Shown here: one piece after another, positions 30,424 through 39,491 of the stretch
Numbering within the stretch: position 1 is the stretch's first letter
How the letters are laid out: every line of letters starts with the position of its first letter
Assembly (NCBI RefSeq): GCF_014489115.1
Contig: NZ_JACTAH010000002.1
Span: 1,537,129 to 1,601,128, forward strand
DNA length: 64,000 bases
Source of the DNA: Thauera sedimentorum
Lineage (GTDB): Bacteria; Pseudomonadota; Gammaproteobacteria; Burkholderiales; Rhodocyclaceae
Direction: 5' to 3'
The notes under the pieces: generated by a model
Told to the model about the DNA's origin: nothing
Seen by the model: the letters and a program-made list of their open reading frames with translations, nothing else
Database searches by the model: none
Made by a program: the position numbers and the translations under genes

Positions 30424-31108
30424 CGATCCACTCCTTGTCCAGGCTCAGGGTGTGCAGGCGCAGGGTGAACGCCGCTTCGGGGTAATCCGTGCCGTCGATC
30501 GACAGCAGGTCCCAGTTGAGCAGCCAGGGCTGCTGCTCGACCGTGTGCAGGTAGGCGTTCAGCGCCGCGTAGCTGCCGCGCAGTTGCAGTTCCACGCCGC
30601 GTTTCCACACGCGCGCCGCGGGCTGGGGCGGGGCGTCGGTGTCGGCGTCGGCCTGCGCCGCGGTCTCGTCCGCGGGGCCGCCGTCCAGGGCGGCAGGCGG
30701 CAGGCTGCGCAGCGCCTGGAGGTGCAGCCCGCCGGTCTGCGTGACCAGGGCGCGCAGCACCTCGTGCATGCGGTCGGCCGGGATGAAACGGGAGACGGCC
30801 TCCGCCAGCCGGCCGTCGGCCTGGGCGATCGCTCCCTGCAGGGCGGCGATGCGCGCCTTGGCTTCCGCATCCGGGTCGGCGGCAAGTTCGGCCTGCAGGC
30901 CCGCCGCGCTGGCCTCCAGGCCGGCCACGCGGCTGCGGGCTTCGGTCAGGCGCGCCTGGTCGGTCTTGTAGGCCTGCCGGGCGGGTTCGATGAACAGCGC
31001 GTCGGCCAGCAGCACGATGACCGCGAGCGCGGCGGCGAGCAGCAGGGCCCGCTCGCGCAGCGAGCGCCGGTCGATGGCCGCGAGCAGCCGGGTCCAGGCC
31101 TTCTTCAT
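30416..31108 (-). CDS. mshJ: MSHA biogenesis protein MshJ (PilO-like)
   Basis: 230-aa inner-membrane protein with a cytoplasmic basic N-terminus, a single membrane helix (about 26-46, ALLLAAALAVIVLLADALF), a periplasmic coiled coil (about 50-115, Ala/Glu/Arg-rich) and a C-terminal ferredoxin-like domain with VELQLRGSYAALNAYLHTVEQQPWLLNWDLLSI, typical of PilO/GspM-type proteins. It is expected to dimerise with the PilN-like partner encoded immediately upstream. The ATG overlaps that gene's stop by 4 bp. A shorter sequence conservation makes the name rest partly on gene order. Confidence 0.86.
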   Translation of the reverse strand: MKKAWTRLLAAIDRRSLRERALLLAAALAVIVLLADALFIEPARQAYKTDQARLTEARSRVAGLEASAAGLQAELAADPDAEAKARIAALQGAIAQADGRLAEAVSRFIPADRMHEVLRALVTQTGGLHLQALRSLPPAALDGGPADETAAQADADTDAPPQPAARVWKRGVELQLRGSYAALNAYLHTVEQQPWLLNWDLLSIDGTDYPEAAFTLRLHTLSLDKEWIGV

Positions 31109-31758
31109 TGGCGGGCGTCCTCCAGGCCGACGCAGGCGGCCGATGCCGCGGGGGCACCCAGGCAGCCGGCGGCGACGCGGAAGTCGATCCGGCGGGTGTC
31201 GTCGGGCGCACGGGCGAGGCTGAGCTCGCCGAAGGCCAGCCCTGCAAAGGCCGTCTCCTGGCCGAGCGACTCGATGTAGGTCGGCAGCAGGCCGGGCTCC
31301 AGGGCGCTGCCGACAAGCGCCAGGTCGCGCCCGCTGTTGGCGACCAGGATGCGGGTCAGCCACAGGCCTTCCGGGCGCTGGCGTCCCAGGCCTTCGACGA
31401 AGGCGGTCAGCGGAGTGGCCTGGCCACCGGCTGCGGCGCTGTCGGCGAGCCGGCGCAGGTGCATGAGCTGCACCTCGAGGCGACGGGCCTCGAGCGCCAG
31501 GCCGGGGTCCGGCTTGCGTGCGTCCAGACGGGCGGCGAGTTCGGCGACGCTGGTTTCGAGACTGCGGGTGTGCTGCGCCAGCTGCGCCAGCTCGGCACGC
31601 GGGGCGTTCAGGCGCAGGGTCATCCAGCCGGCGAGCGCCGCCATGCAGACCGCCGCCGCGACGATTGCCAGGACCACCTGGATGGCCGGCAACACCGGCT
31701 TGCGGTCGACCAGCGACTCGTCGAGGAGGTTGACCTCCTGGCGGACGGTGGTGTTCAT
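31105..31758 (-). CDS. PilN-like MSHA platform protein
   Basis: 217-aa bitopic protein of the PilN/GspL-C type. Near the N-terminus the VNLLDESL motif (about 9-16) is the PilN peptide that docks into the PilM/MshI groove. One membrane helix follows (about 25-47), then a periplasmic coiled coil (about 52-108) and a ferredoxin-like domain (GLWLTRILVANSGRDLALVGSALEPGLLPTYIESL). In many MSHA loci this function is annotated as part of or next to MshI, hence no symbol. 4-bp overlaps link it to both mshI and mshJ. Confidence 0.86.
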   Translation of the reverse strand: MNTTVRQEVNLLDESLVDRKPVLPAIQVVLAIVAAAVCMAALAGWMTLRLNAPRAELAQLAQHTRSLETSVAELAARLDARKPDPGLALEARRLEVQLMHLRRLADSAAAGGQATPLTAFVEGLGRQRPEGLWLTRILVANSGRDLALVGSALEPGLLPTYIESLGQETAFAGLAFGELSLARAPDDTRRIDFRVAAGCLGAPAASAACVGLEDARQ

Positions 31759-32693
31759 GCGACCCCCAGGGCGCCGCCGAGGGCGAGCGGCATCGCTTCG
31801 GCCACCGTGTCGTTCTCGTCCAGGCCGCTGACCAGGTCGGCCGCGCCGACCAGGCGGGTGGCCAGGCCGAGCGCGCTGGTGATGTAGTCGACCAGGCGCT
31901 GCAGTTCGGCGCCGCGGCCGAGGACCAGCAGCTTCTTCACCGGCCCGTGGCCGAAGTGGCTGTCGTAGTAGTCCATGGTGCGCTGCGCTTCCAGGGCGAT
32001 GCGGTCGTCCACGTCGGCGAGTCCGCCGAAGGTGCCGCCGCCCGCGGTGTAGCTCAGGGCGTCGAGGCCCTGGTCGAGCGCGCGGGCGAAATAGAACTTG
32101 TCGTCGCGGCAGATCTGCAGCGTGCCGCGTTGCGGACGCAGGTGCAGGACGGCGGTGGTCTCCAGGCTGCCGAGCGCCCGGCTGAGCAGGTTGCGCAGCG
32201 CGAATTCGGCAATGTCGATGCGCTGCAGGTCCAGCCCGGTGGCGTTGATCGTGGCGACCATGGGCTTGAGGCGGCTGGCCCGTGCGGCCACCACCTGCAC
32301 CGGCTCGATGCGCTTCTGGCGCGCGGGCGGGGCTTCGAACACGTCGATCACCGCGTCGGCCGGGGAGTAGTCGATCAGGTCCTTGAGCCGCCAGCGCAGC
32401 GCCTGGCGCAGCTCCTCGGCGGGCACCTCGGGTCTGTCCAGCTGGTGGATGACGTAGTCGCCGTGGTCCAGCGTGAGCGCGGCCGGCACGCCCTGCAGGC
32501 GGTGCTCCGCCACCCAGGCCGCCAGCGTCCCGCTGCCGCCGTCCTTCGGTCCGTCGAAGCGGGCGAGCAGTCGCGGCGGTTCGCCGTCGCCGCGGCGGAT
32601 GTGCACGGCGGTAACACTTTCGTCCGAGACGACGAGGCCGACCTGGCCGTCGGTCGACGCTTTGCCCCGCTTACCGAAACGCATGCCGAACAA
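31755..32693 (-). CDS. mshI: MSHA biogenesis protein MshI (PilM-like)
   Basis: 312-aa cytoplasmic actin-like protein (PilM/GspL-N fold), first gene of the MSHA operon and inner-face anchor of the platform. Actin-fold elements: VGLVVSDESVTAVHI near the N-terminus, ALTLDHGDYVIHQLDRPEV, RWRLKDLIDY, LHLRPQRGTLQIC and KLLVLGRGAELQRL. Start decision: a TTG at 32691-32693 has GGGGGAG 8 nt upstream, whereas the ATG at 32682-32684 is 17 nt from it; TTG is preferred, adding only three residues. A recognisable promoter lies just upstream. Confidence 0.88.
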   Translation of the reverse strand: MFGMRFGKRGKASTDGQVGLVVSDESVTAVHIRRGDGEPPRLLARFDGPKDGGSGTLAAWVAEHRLQGVPAALTLDHGDYVIHQLDRPEVPAEELRQALRWRLKDLIDYSPADAVIDVFEAPPARQKRIEPVQVVAARASRLKPMVATINATGLDLQRIDIAEFALRNLLSRALGSLETTAVLHLRPQRGTLQICRDDKFYFARALDQGLDALSYTAGGGTFGGLADVDDRIALEAQRTMDYYDSHFGHGPVKKLLVLGRGAELQRLVDYITSALGLATRLVGAADLVSGLDENDTVAEAMPLALGGALGVA

Positions 32694-32711
32694 TCCGCGG
32701 ACTCCCCCTGA

Positions 32712-32739
32712 ATACTATGACGGACGACGTGATGCGCAA
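32712..32739 (-). promoter_or_regulatory. sigma-70-type promoter of the MSHA operon
   Basis: Minus-strand TTGCGC (32734-32739), 16-bp spacer, TAGTAT (32712-32717). It lies 18 nt upstream of the mshI TTG start. It is the best promoter match at the head of the 16-gene locus. Confidence 0.55.
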
Positions 32740-32859
32740 GGGTTTCCCCTGCGACCGGGAGGGATTATGCCACCCAATCCGGGGAGGGGAGTCGTTGCCG
32801 CCGGGCGGGGGCGCCGGATGCGCGAAAAGCGCAGGGCAAAGTTGATCGAAGGAGGAAAA

Positions 32860-33036
32860 ATGTCACACTTTCGACGATATCTTCCCCTCCTGGGCGCCCC
32901 TGCCAAAGTCGGCGGCGCTGAGCTAAACTGCGACTTCGTCAGTCATGCACGTTCCGGCCCACTCCCCGAAGCCGGCGTCATGCGGGCCGGAGTGGCCCGG
33001 TCTGCAGCGGGCGCCCGTTTCGAGGCGCACACATAA
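32860..33036 (+). CDS. possible small protein or leader peptide upstream of maeB (58 aa)
   Basis: ATG at 32860 preceded by AAGGAGG with 5-nt spacing, one of the best ribosome sites in the window. It encodes 58 residues starting MSHFRRYLPLLGAPAKVGG and ending 98 nt before maeB. No known domain, no membrane helix, one Cys. Composition is not clearly coding and could be chance, so this is only a candidate, as a small protein or an upstream ORF that tunes maeB. Confidence 0.25.
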   Translation: MSHFRRYLPLLGAPAKVGGAELNCDFVSHARSGPLPEAGVMRAGVARSAAGARFEAHT

Positions 33037-33134
33037 TCCGAATACGCTGCGGATGTTCGCAATAGGCGAGGCCGCGCCATGCGGCCACCATTGCGCCTGA
33101 CGCAGACAACCACAGCATTCCGAGAGGGAGAACA

Positions 33135-35432
33135 ATGGATCAGGACTTCATCGCCGCGGCGCTGGACTATCACCGTGCACCGACGCGGGGCAAGATTTCG
33201 GTCGTTCCGACCAAGGGCCTCACCAACCAGCGCGATCTGGCGCTGGCCTATTCCCCCGGCGTCGCCGCCGCCTGCGACGCCATCGTCGCCGACCCTGCGG
33301 AGGCGCGCGAACTGACCAGCCGCGGCAACCTGGTGGCGGTGATCACCAACGGCACCGCGGTGCTGGGCCTGGGCAACATCGGCCCGCTGGCGTCCAAGCC
33401 GGTGATGGAAGGCAAGGGCTGCCTGTTCAAGAAGTTCGCCAACATCGACGTGTTCGACATCGAACTGGCGGAGAACGACCCCGACAAGCTGATCGACATC
33501 ATCGCCGCGCTTGAGCCCACCCTGGGCGGGGTGAATCTGGAGGACATCAAGGCGCCCGAGTGCTTCTACATCGAGCAGAAGCTGCGCGAGCGCATGAAGA
33601 TCCCGGTCTTCCACGACGACCAGCACGGCACCGCGATCATCTCCTCGGCCGGTCTGATCAACGGCCTCAAGCTGATCGGCAAGGACATCGGCCAGGTCAA
33701 GCTGGTGTGCTCCGGCGCCGGCGCGGCGGCCATCGCCTGCCTGGACCTGATGGTGGGCCTGGGCCTGAAGCGCGAGAACGTCTTCGTGTGCGACTCCAAG
33801 GGCGTCATCTACCAGGGCCGCGACGAGAAGATGGAGGCCAACAAGGCGCGCTACGCCCAAGTCACCGACGCGCGTACCCTGGCTGACGCCATCGTTGGCG
33901 CCGATGTGTTCCTCGGCCTGTCCACCGCGGGCGTGCTCAAGCCCGAGATGGTGCAGAAGATGGCCGACAAGCCGCTGATCTTCGCGCTCGCCAACCCCAA
34001 CCCCGAGATCCTGCCGGAAGACGCCAAGCGCGTTCGCCCGGACTGCATCATCGCCACCGGCCGTTCGGACTACCCGAACCAGGTGAACAACGTGCTGTGC
34101 TTCCCCTTCATCTTCCGCGGCGCGCTCGACGTGGGCGCCAGCACGATCAACGAGGAGATGAAGCTGGCCTGCGTGAAGGCGATCGCCGAGCTGGCCCAGG
34201 CCGAGCAAAGCGACATCGTCGCCTCGGCCTACGGCGGCGCGGAGCTGTCCTTCGGCCCCGAGTACATCATCCCCAAGCCCTTCGACCCGCGCCTGATCGT
34301 CAAGATCGCCCCGGCGGTGGCCAAGGCGGCGATGGACTCCGGCGTGGCGACCAAGCCGCTGGAGGACATGGCGGCCTATGTGGCCAGCCTGAGCGACTTC
34401 GTCTACCAGTCCGGCGTGCTCATGAAGCCGGTGTTCTCGGCCGCCAAGCGCGTGCCGATGGAGCAGAAGCGCGTGGTGTACGCCGAGGGCGAGGACCCGC
34501 GCGTGCTGCACGCGGTGCGCGTGGTGGTCGATGAGGGCCTGGCGCGCCCCATCCTGATCGGCCGTCCGGGCGTGATCGAGATGCGCATCAAGAAGATCGG
34601 CCTCAACCTGGTGCCGGAGCGCGACTTCGACATCGTCAATCCGGAGTCCGATCCGCGCTACCGCGACCTGTGGAACGAGTACTTCCGCCTGATGAGCCGC
34701 GACGGCGTGACGCCGGACATCGCCAAGGCCAAGATGCGCCGCGACACCACGCTGATCGGCTGCATGCTGCTGCGCACCGGGGATGCGGATGCGCTGGTGT
34801 GCGGCACCTTCGGCACCTACGACTACCACCTCAAGCAGGTGCAGGACGTGATCGGTCTCAAGCCGGGCTGCAAGCAGTTTGCGGCGATGAACATCCTGCT
34901 GTTGCCCAAGCGCATGCTGGCGGTCACCGACACCTATGTGAACGAGAGCCCGAATGCCGAGGAAGTGGCGGAAATCGCCCGCATGGCCGCCGATGAGCTG
35001 CGCCGCTTCGGCATCGAGCCGCGCGTGGCGCTGCTGTCGCATTCCAACTTCGGCAGTTCCTCGTCGGCTTCCGCCCGCAAGATGCGGGCGGCCAGCGACA
35101 TCCTGCGCGCCTCGGATCCGGACCTGATCTGCGACGGCGAAATGCACGGCGACGCCGCGCTGAGCGCCGAGATCCGCAGCAAGGTCAATCCCGAATCGAC
35201 GCTGCAGGGCGAGGCCAACCTGCTGGTCATGCCCAATCTGGACGCGGCCAACATCTCCTTCAACCTGATGAAGATCGCCAACGGCGACGGCGTCTCGGTC
35301 GGACCCATGCTGCTCGGTGCTGCGCTGCCGGTGCATATCCTGACGCCCTCGGCCACGGTGCGCCGGCTGGTGAACATCACGGCCGTCTCGGTGGTCGATG
35401 CGCAGGGTCAGCGCGAGGCCTCCGCACGCTGA
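33135..35432 (+). CDS. maeB: NADP-dependent malic enzyme MaeB
   Basis: Oxidative decarboxylation of malate to pyruvate with NADPH formation. The 765-aa hybrid form has an N-terminal malic domain (about 1-155) with [36 protein letters not shown], and the metal-binding [10 protein letters not shown]; an NAD(P)-binding domain (about 160-420) with [15 protein letters not shown] and [10 protein letters not shown]; and a C-terminal phosphotransacetylase-like domain (about 430-765, [28 protein letters not shown]) that is regulatory and catalytically inactive in studied homologues. Strong ribosome site AGAGGGAG. Monocistronic or with pldA downstream (100-nt gap). Confidence 0.95.
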   Translation: MDQDFIAAALDYHRAPTRGKISVVPTKGLTNQRDLALAYSPGVAAACDAIVADPAEARELTSRGNLVAVITNGTAVLGLGNIGPLASKPVMEGKGCLFKKFANIDVFDIELAENDPDKLIDIIAALEPTLGGVNLEDIKAPECFYIEQKLRERMKIPVFHDDQHGTAIISSAGLINGLKLIGKDIGQVKLVCSGAGAAAIACLDLMVGLGLKRENVFVCDSKGVIYQGRDEKMEANKARYAQVTDARTLADAIVGADVFLGLSTAGVLKPEMVQKMADKPLIFALANPNPEILPEDAKRVRPDCIIATGRSDYPNQVNNVLCFPFIFRGALDVGASTINEEMKLACVKAIAELAQAEQSDIVASAYGGAELSFGPEYIIPKPFDPRLIVKIAPAVAKAAMDSGVATKPLEDMAAYVASLSDFVYQSGVLMKPVFSAAKRVPMEQKRVVYAEGEDPRVLHAVRVVVDEGLARPILIGRPGVIEMRIKKIGLNLVPERDFDIVNPESDPRYRDLWNEYFRLMSRDGVTPDIAKAKMRRDTTLIGCMLLRTGDADALVCGTFGTYDYHLKQVQDVIGLKPGCKQFAAMNILLLPKRMLAVTDTYVNESPNAEEVAEIARMAADELRRFGIEPRVALLSHSNFGSSSSASARKMRAASDILRASDPDLICDGEMHGDAALSAEIRSKVNPESTLQGEANLLVMPNLDAANISFNLMKIANGDGVSVGPMLLGAALPVHILTPSATVRRLVNITAVSVVDAQGQREASAR

Positions 35433-35532
35433 GCGGGCGGACAGGCGCCGCCCGCATGCCTTCGGGCTGCGGGTGGCGGACAAGGACGCGCGGCGCCCGG
35501 CGGGCCGTGCCCAACGGCAGGGAGGACTGGCG

Positions 35533-36753
35533 ATGATCGTCCGGTTCGGCGCTGCGGCGCATCGCGCATGGCGACCGTGGCGGGCTGCGGCGCTTGCCCT
35601 GTGGTGCGTGCTGACCGGCCCGGCCGCCGCCTCGTCCTGGCTGCTCGCGTCGCCCGATCCGCGCGTGGTGCCGGGGGAAAGCTTCGAGGTCGTCGTGGTG
35701 GCGTCGACACCACCGCAGCACTGGCCCGACAGCTTACCGGCGCAGGTCGAGGCCCCCGGCGGCGCCCGTATCGCCATCGAGCTTGCAGCGGCGGAAGGCG
35801 GCAGCGATGCGCCGCAGACAGCGACCCAGCGGCGCTACCTGGGGCGCTGGCCGGCAGAACTGCTGGGCGTTGCAACCCTGGCCCTGCGCGACATGCCGGC
35901 GGCCCGGCTGCTGGTCGAAGCCAGCGGCGAGCGCCCGGCAGGCGTTGCGGCGCTCGAGCCTGCATCCGCCGAGGCGAGGCCCGCCGCGCTGTCTTCATCC
36001 CTGGACGGAGAAGCGCTGCGGACGGACGAGACAGTCGCCCCGGCTGCGCTCGGTTTCCACGAACCCATCTATTTCCTGGTCGGCGGGCACGACAAGCGTG
36101 CCGCGCGCTTCCAGTTCAGTTTCCGCTACCGCCTGTTCGACGACCATGGCCTGGTGGGCGAGGCCTTTCCGGTGGTCCGCGGGCTCTACTTCGGCTTCAC
36201 CCAGACCTCGCTGTGGGACCTGTCCTCGGACTCCAAGCCCTTCCGCGACAGCAGCTTCCGCCCTTCGCTGTTCTACCAGTGGCGTGCCAGCGACCCGGAA
36301 AGCGGCGGTTCGCTGGCCTTTGCCGGTGGCTACGAGCACGAATCGAACGGGCGCGACGGCGAGGATTCGCGCAGCATCGACACCCTGTTCCTGCGTGCCG
36401 ACGCACGCTACTACCTGGCCGACGGGCGCACCTACCTGGGCGCTGCGCCCAAGTTCTGGTTCTACCTCGACAAGGAGGACAATCCGGACATCGCGCGCTA
36501 CCGCGGCTATGCGGAACTCGGCCTGCGCGCGGGGCGCGACGACGGCCTCATGCTGACCGGGCTGCTGCGCCGCGGCACCGCGGGCAAGGAAAGCGTCCAG
36601 CTCGACCTGTCCTATCCGGTCCGGCGCAGCATCTTCTCCGGCGTGGGCGCCTTCCTGCACCTGCAGTATTTCAAGGGCTACGGCGAGACCCTGCTGGACT
36701 ACGACGAACGTCGCGGGTCGCGGTTTAGAATCGGCCTTTCCATCGTCAGATAA
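35533..36753 (+). CDS. pldA: outer-membrane phospholipase A (PldA/OMPLA)
   Basis: 406-aa outer-membrane enzyme that hydrolyses acyl chains of phospholipids mislocalised to the outer leaflet. A signal peptide ends near residue 35 (CVLTGPAAAS). Residues about 36-165 are an extra periplasmic-type beta region not found in the short E. coli enzyme. The barrel (about 170-406) contains the hallmark HESNG (GYEHESNGRDGEDSRS), giving the catalytic His and Ser, and ends on a C-terminal strand FRIGLSIVR with a terminal aromatic-poor residue. GGAGG precedes the ATG at 35533 with 7-nt spacing. Confidence 0.9.
   Translation: MIVRFGAAAHRAWRPWRAAALALWCVLTGPAAASSWLLASPDPRVVPGESFEVVVVASTPPQHWPDSLPAQVEAPGGARIAIELAAAEGGSDAPQTATQRRYLGRWPAELLGVATLALRDMPAARLLVEASGERPAGVAALEPASAEARPAALSSSLDGEALRTDETVAPAALGFHEPIYFLVGGHDKRAARFQFSFRYRLFDDHGLVGEAFPVVRGLYFGFTQTSLWDLSSDSKPFRDSSFRPSLFYQWRASDPESGGSLAFAGGYEHESNGRDGEDSRSIDTLFLRADARYYLADGRTYLGAAPKFWFYLDKEDNPDIARYRGYAELGLRAGRDDGLMLTGLLRRGTAGKESVQLDLSYPVRRSIFSGVGAFLHLQYFKGYGETLLDYDERRGSRFRIGLSIVR
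36726..36731 (+). promoter_or_regulatory. candidate -10 element for the quinone oxidoreductase gene
   Basis: TAGAAT lies within the last codons of pldA, 60 nt before the next ATG. Tentative; readthrough from pldA is equally possible. Confidence 0.25.
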
Positions 36754-36791
36754 GCCGCCGCCACCTGCGGCCCAGAACAAAGGAGACGCAC

Positions 36792-37766
36792 ATGCCCCAA
36801 GCCATCCGCTTCCATCAGACCGGCGGCCCCGAAGTGTTGCAGTGGGAATCGATCGAAGTGCCGCCACCCGCGGCCGGCGAGGCGCAGGTGCGCCACCACG
36901 CGGTCGGCCTGAACTACATCGACACCTACCACCGCACCGGCCTGTACCCGGTGCCCCTGCCTTCCGGCATCGGCCTCGAGGGCGCGGGCGTGGTCGAGGC
37001 GGTGGGCGAGGGCGTGAGCGATCTCGCCCCGGGCGATCGCGTGGCCTACGCCGGCGGGCCCCTGGGTGCCTACGCACAGCTGCGCAACATGCCGGCCGAC
37101 CGCCTGGTCAAGCTGCCGGAGGCGCTGTCCTTCGAGCAGGGCGCGGCGATGATGCTGCAGGGGCTCACCGCGCAGTACCTGCTGCGCCGCACCTACCGGG
37201 TGCAGCCCGGCGACACCATCCTGATCCACGCGGCCGCCGGCGGCGTGGGGCTGATCGTCTGCCAGTGGGCAAAGGCGCTGGGCGCCACGGTGATCGGCAC
37301 CGTGGGATCGGACGAGAAGGCCGCGCTGGCGCGCGCACACGGCTGCGACCACCCCATCGTCTACACCCGCGAGAAATTCGCCGAGCGCGTGCGCGAGATC
37401 ACCGGCGGCGCGGGCGTGCCGGTGGTGTATGACTCGATCGGCGCGGACACCTTCATGGATTCGCTCTCCTGCCTGCGCCCGCTCGGCACCATGGTGCTGT
37501 TCGGCGCCGCCTCCGGCCCGGTGCCGCCCTTCGACATCGGCCTGCTGGCCAAGATGGGCTCGCTCTTCCTCACCCGCCCGACCCTGTTCACCTACACCGC
37601 GCGGCGCGAAGATCTGCTGGCGATGGCCGGCGAACTGTTCGACGCGGTGATCTCCGGCAAGGTGAAGATCGAGGTCAACCAGCGCTATCCGCTGGCCGAT
37701 GCCGCCCAGGCCCATCGCGACCTGGAGGCCCGGCGCACCACGGGCTCGACCATCCTGCTGCCCTGA
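36792..37766 (+). CDS. qor: NADPH:quinone oxidoreductase (Qor family)
   Basis: 324-aa medium-chain dehydrogenase/reductase of the zeta-crystallin type, expected to reduce quinones with NADPH. MPQAIRFHQTGGPEVLQWESI is the family N-terminus; there is no catalytic zinc Cys set. The Rossmann domain has HAAAGGVGLIVCQWAKALGATVIGTVGS (about 148-175), and the NADPH-pocket region VVYDSIGADTFMDSLSCLRPLGTMV follows. AAAGGAG lies 8 nt before the ATG. It follows pldA by 38 nt and could share its transcript. Physiological substrate not inferable. Confidence 0.93.
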   Translation: MPQAIRFHQTGGPEVLQWESIEVPPPAAGEAQVRHHAVGLNYIDTYHRTGLYPVPLPSGIGLEGAGVVEAVGEGVSDLAPGDRVAYAGGPLGAYAQLRNMPADRLVKLPEALSFEQGAAMMLQGLTAQYLLRRTYRVQPGDTILIHAAAGGVGLIVCQWAKALGATVIGTVGSDEKAALARAHGCDHPIVYTREKFAERVREITGGAGVPVVYDSIGADTFMDSLSCLRPLGTMVLFGAASGPVPPFDIGLLAKMGSLFLTRPTLFTYTARREDLLAMAGELFDAVISGKVKIEVNQRYPLADAAQAHRDLEARRTTGSTILLP

Positions 37767-37872
37767 CGCGGGCGCGCTTGCGCGGCATGTGCATGCGGTT
37801 TGCTGCGGCACCGCAAATTTATCGAATTGCCACACTTGCCTTCGCCTCCTGCGATCTATCATGAATGATGAA

Positions 37873-37911
37873 CTGCCGTCGTCATGCCCCTTTGGCGTAT
37901 GACGACGGCAG
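37873..37911. repeat. perfect 13-bp inverted repeat upstream of the channel gene
   Basis: CTGCCGTCGTCAT at 37873-37885 and its exact complement at 37899-37911, with a 13-nt loop that can add a GCC/GGC extension. It is not followed by a T-run, so it is not a normal terminator. It lies 55 nt upstream of the channel ATG, probably in its 5' leader. Confidence 0.7.
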
Positions 37912-37966
37912 CGGTGCCGCGCTACGCTGCGGTCCTGCGGACATATTCATCGATGGAGGTTTCCGA

Positions 37967-39442
37967 ATGGAACAGGAAACGATGTGGGGCGCGCTGGGGG
38001 CTAGCCTCGGCGGCAGCCTGCCCACCGTGTTCGGTGCGCTGGCGATCCTGGTGGTGGGCTGGTTCGTTGCGGTCAGCCTGCGGGCGGCGCTGCGCCGCCT
38101 GCTGGCGATGAGCGGGCTGAACCGGCGGCTGAAGGATGCCGTGGGGCAGGAGATGGACGCCGAGCGCGCACTGACCCTCGGGGTGTTCTGGCTGGTCTTG
38201 CTGGTCACCCTGATCGCGGTGCTCAACACGCTCAACCTGGAGAACGTGTCCGCGCCCTTCGCCGCCCTGCTCGAACGCATCACCAGCTATGTGCCGCAAC
38301 TCATCGCCGGCGCCGTGCTGGCCCTGGTGGCCTGGCTGGCCGCAACGCTGCTGCGCGCGCTCACCGAGAAGGCGCTCTCCGCGACCACGCTGGACGACAA
38401 GCTGTCGGCCGAGGCCGGCATGGAGCCGATGAGCCGCAATCTGGCGAACGTGCTGTTCTGGCTGGTGCTGCTGCTGTTCCTGCCGGCGGTGCTCGGCGTG
38501 CTGGGCCTGCACGGCCTGCTCGAACCGGTGCAGGACATGCTCGACAAGGCCCTGGCAATGGTGCCCAACATCTTCGCCGCCGCGGTCATCGGCCTGGTCG
38601 GCTGGGTGGTGGCCAGCGTGCTGCGCGGGCTGGTGGGCAACCTGCTGGCGGCCGCGGGCGCGGACAAGCTCGGCGGTACGCTGGGCCTGGGCGAGGACCT
38701 GCGGCTGTCCCGCCTGGCCGGCATCGTGGTGTTCATCCTGGTCTTCGTGCCCAGCCTGATCGCCGCGCTCGACGCCCTGCAGATCGAGGCGGTCTCGGGG
38801 CCGGCCATCGGCATGCTGCAGCAGTTCTTCGACGCGGTGCCGCACATCCTGGCCGCAGCGGTGATCCTGACCGTCACCTGGTTCGTCGCCCGCTTCGCCG
38901 CCGGGCTGATCGGCAAGCTGCTCGCCGGCGTGGGCTTCGACCAACTGCCGGCCCGCCTGGGCTTTGCGCATGCCTTCAAGGGCGAACTCAGCGCCTCGGC
39001 CCTGGTCGGGCGCCTGGTGCTGTTCTTCGCCATGCTGTTCGCTACCGTGGAGGCCGCCAACCGCCTGGGCTTCGGCCAGGTGAGCGACATCGTCGCGATG
39101 TTCATCCAGTTCGGCGGCGACATCCTGCTCGGCGGCGTGATCCTGGTAATCGGCTTCTGGCTCGCCAACCTCGCCCACGCCGCGATCGCCAGCGCGAGCG
39201 GCGAGAAGAGCGTCGGCCTGGCCCAGGTGGCGCGCGCCGCCATCCTCGGCCTGGTGATCGCCATGGGCCTGCGCGCCATGGGCATCGCCGACGACATCGT
39301 CAATCTCGCCTTCGGCCTCACCTTGGGCGCGGTGGCGGTGGCGGTGGCGCTGTCCTTCGGCCTCGGCGGGCGCGAAGCGGCCGGACGGCAGATGGAGTAC
39401 TGGCTGGCGCGCCTGCGCAAGGACGAGCGCAAGGACGGATAA
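37967..39442 (+). CDS. mechanosensitive-channel-like multi-helix membrane protein
   Basis: 491-aa inner-membrane protein with about ten hydrophobic helices arranged as repeated pairs ending in VGWxVAxxLRxxxxxLL-type segments (LAILVVGWFVAVSLRAALRR, AVIGLVGWVVASVLRGLVG, ILTVTWFVARFAAGLIGKLL, ILVIGFWLANLAHAAI). These are the TM-helix repeats of the CmpX-like branch of small-conductance mechanosensitive channels. The C-terminus (VALSFGLGGREAAGRQMEYWL) resembles the start of the MscS beta domain but stops short. GGAGG precedes the ATG at 37967. Envelope-stress role is inferred from the family only. Confidence 0.85.
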   Translation: MEQETMWGALGASLGGSLPTVFGALAILVVGWFVAVSLRAALRRLLAMSGLNRRLKDAVGQEMDAERALTLGVFWLVLLVTLIAVLNTLNLENVSAPFAALLERITSYVPQLIAGAVLALVAWLAATLLRALTEKALSATTLDDKLSAEAGMEPMSRNLANVLFWLVLLLFLPAVLGVLGLHGLLEPVQDMLDKALAMVPNIFAAAVIGLVGWVVASVLRGLVGNLLAAAGADKLGGTLGLGEDLRLSRLAGIVVFILVFVPSLIAALDALQIEAVSGPAIGMLQQFFDAVPHILAAAVILTVTWFVARFAAGLIGKLLAGVGFDQLPARLGFAHAFKGELSASALVGRLVLFFAMLFATVEAANRLGFGQVSDIVAMFIQFGGDILLGGVILVIGFWLANLAHAAIASASGEKSVGLAQVARAAILGLVIAMGLRAMGIADDIVNLAFGLTLGAVAVAVALSFGLGGREAAGRQMEYWLARLRKDERKDG

Positions 39443-39491
39443 TGCCCTGGCGGCGGGCCCTGGGCGGCCCGCCTTCGCAGCCGGGGACAAC

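Larger units (their letters stand above)
32694..33134. other. 441-bp divergent intergenic region between mshI and maeB
   Basis: Holds the mshI promoter (32712-32739), a G+C-rich stretch, an A+T-richer patch around 32840-32890, and a 58-codon ORF with an excellent ribosome site (32860-33036). The maeB ribosome site AGAGGGAG is at its right end. No convincing maeB promoter or RNA gene was found. Confidence 0.6.

Noticed and set aside
28478..31279. 933-codon plus-strand ORF
   Set aside because: Antisense to mshL, mshK and mshJ; the composition is a G+C codon-position artefact and there is no ribosome site or domain.
15416..32693. MSHA locus as a type II secretion system
   Set aside because: Pilin leaders, MshE with MshEN, MshQ and gene order match MSHA; GspC/GspD-type order and cargo genes are absent.
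32943..35777. 944-codon minus-strand ORF
   Set aside because: Antisense to maeB, rich in His/Gln/Arg/Asp with no recognisable domain.
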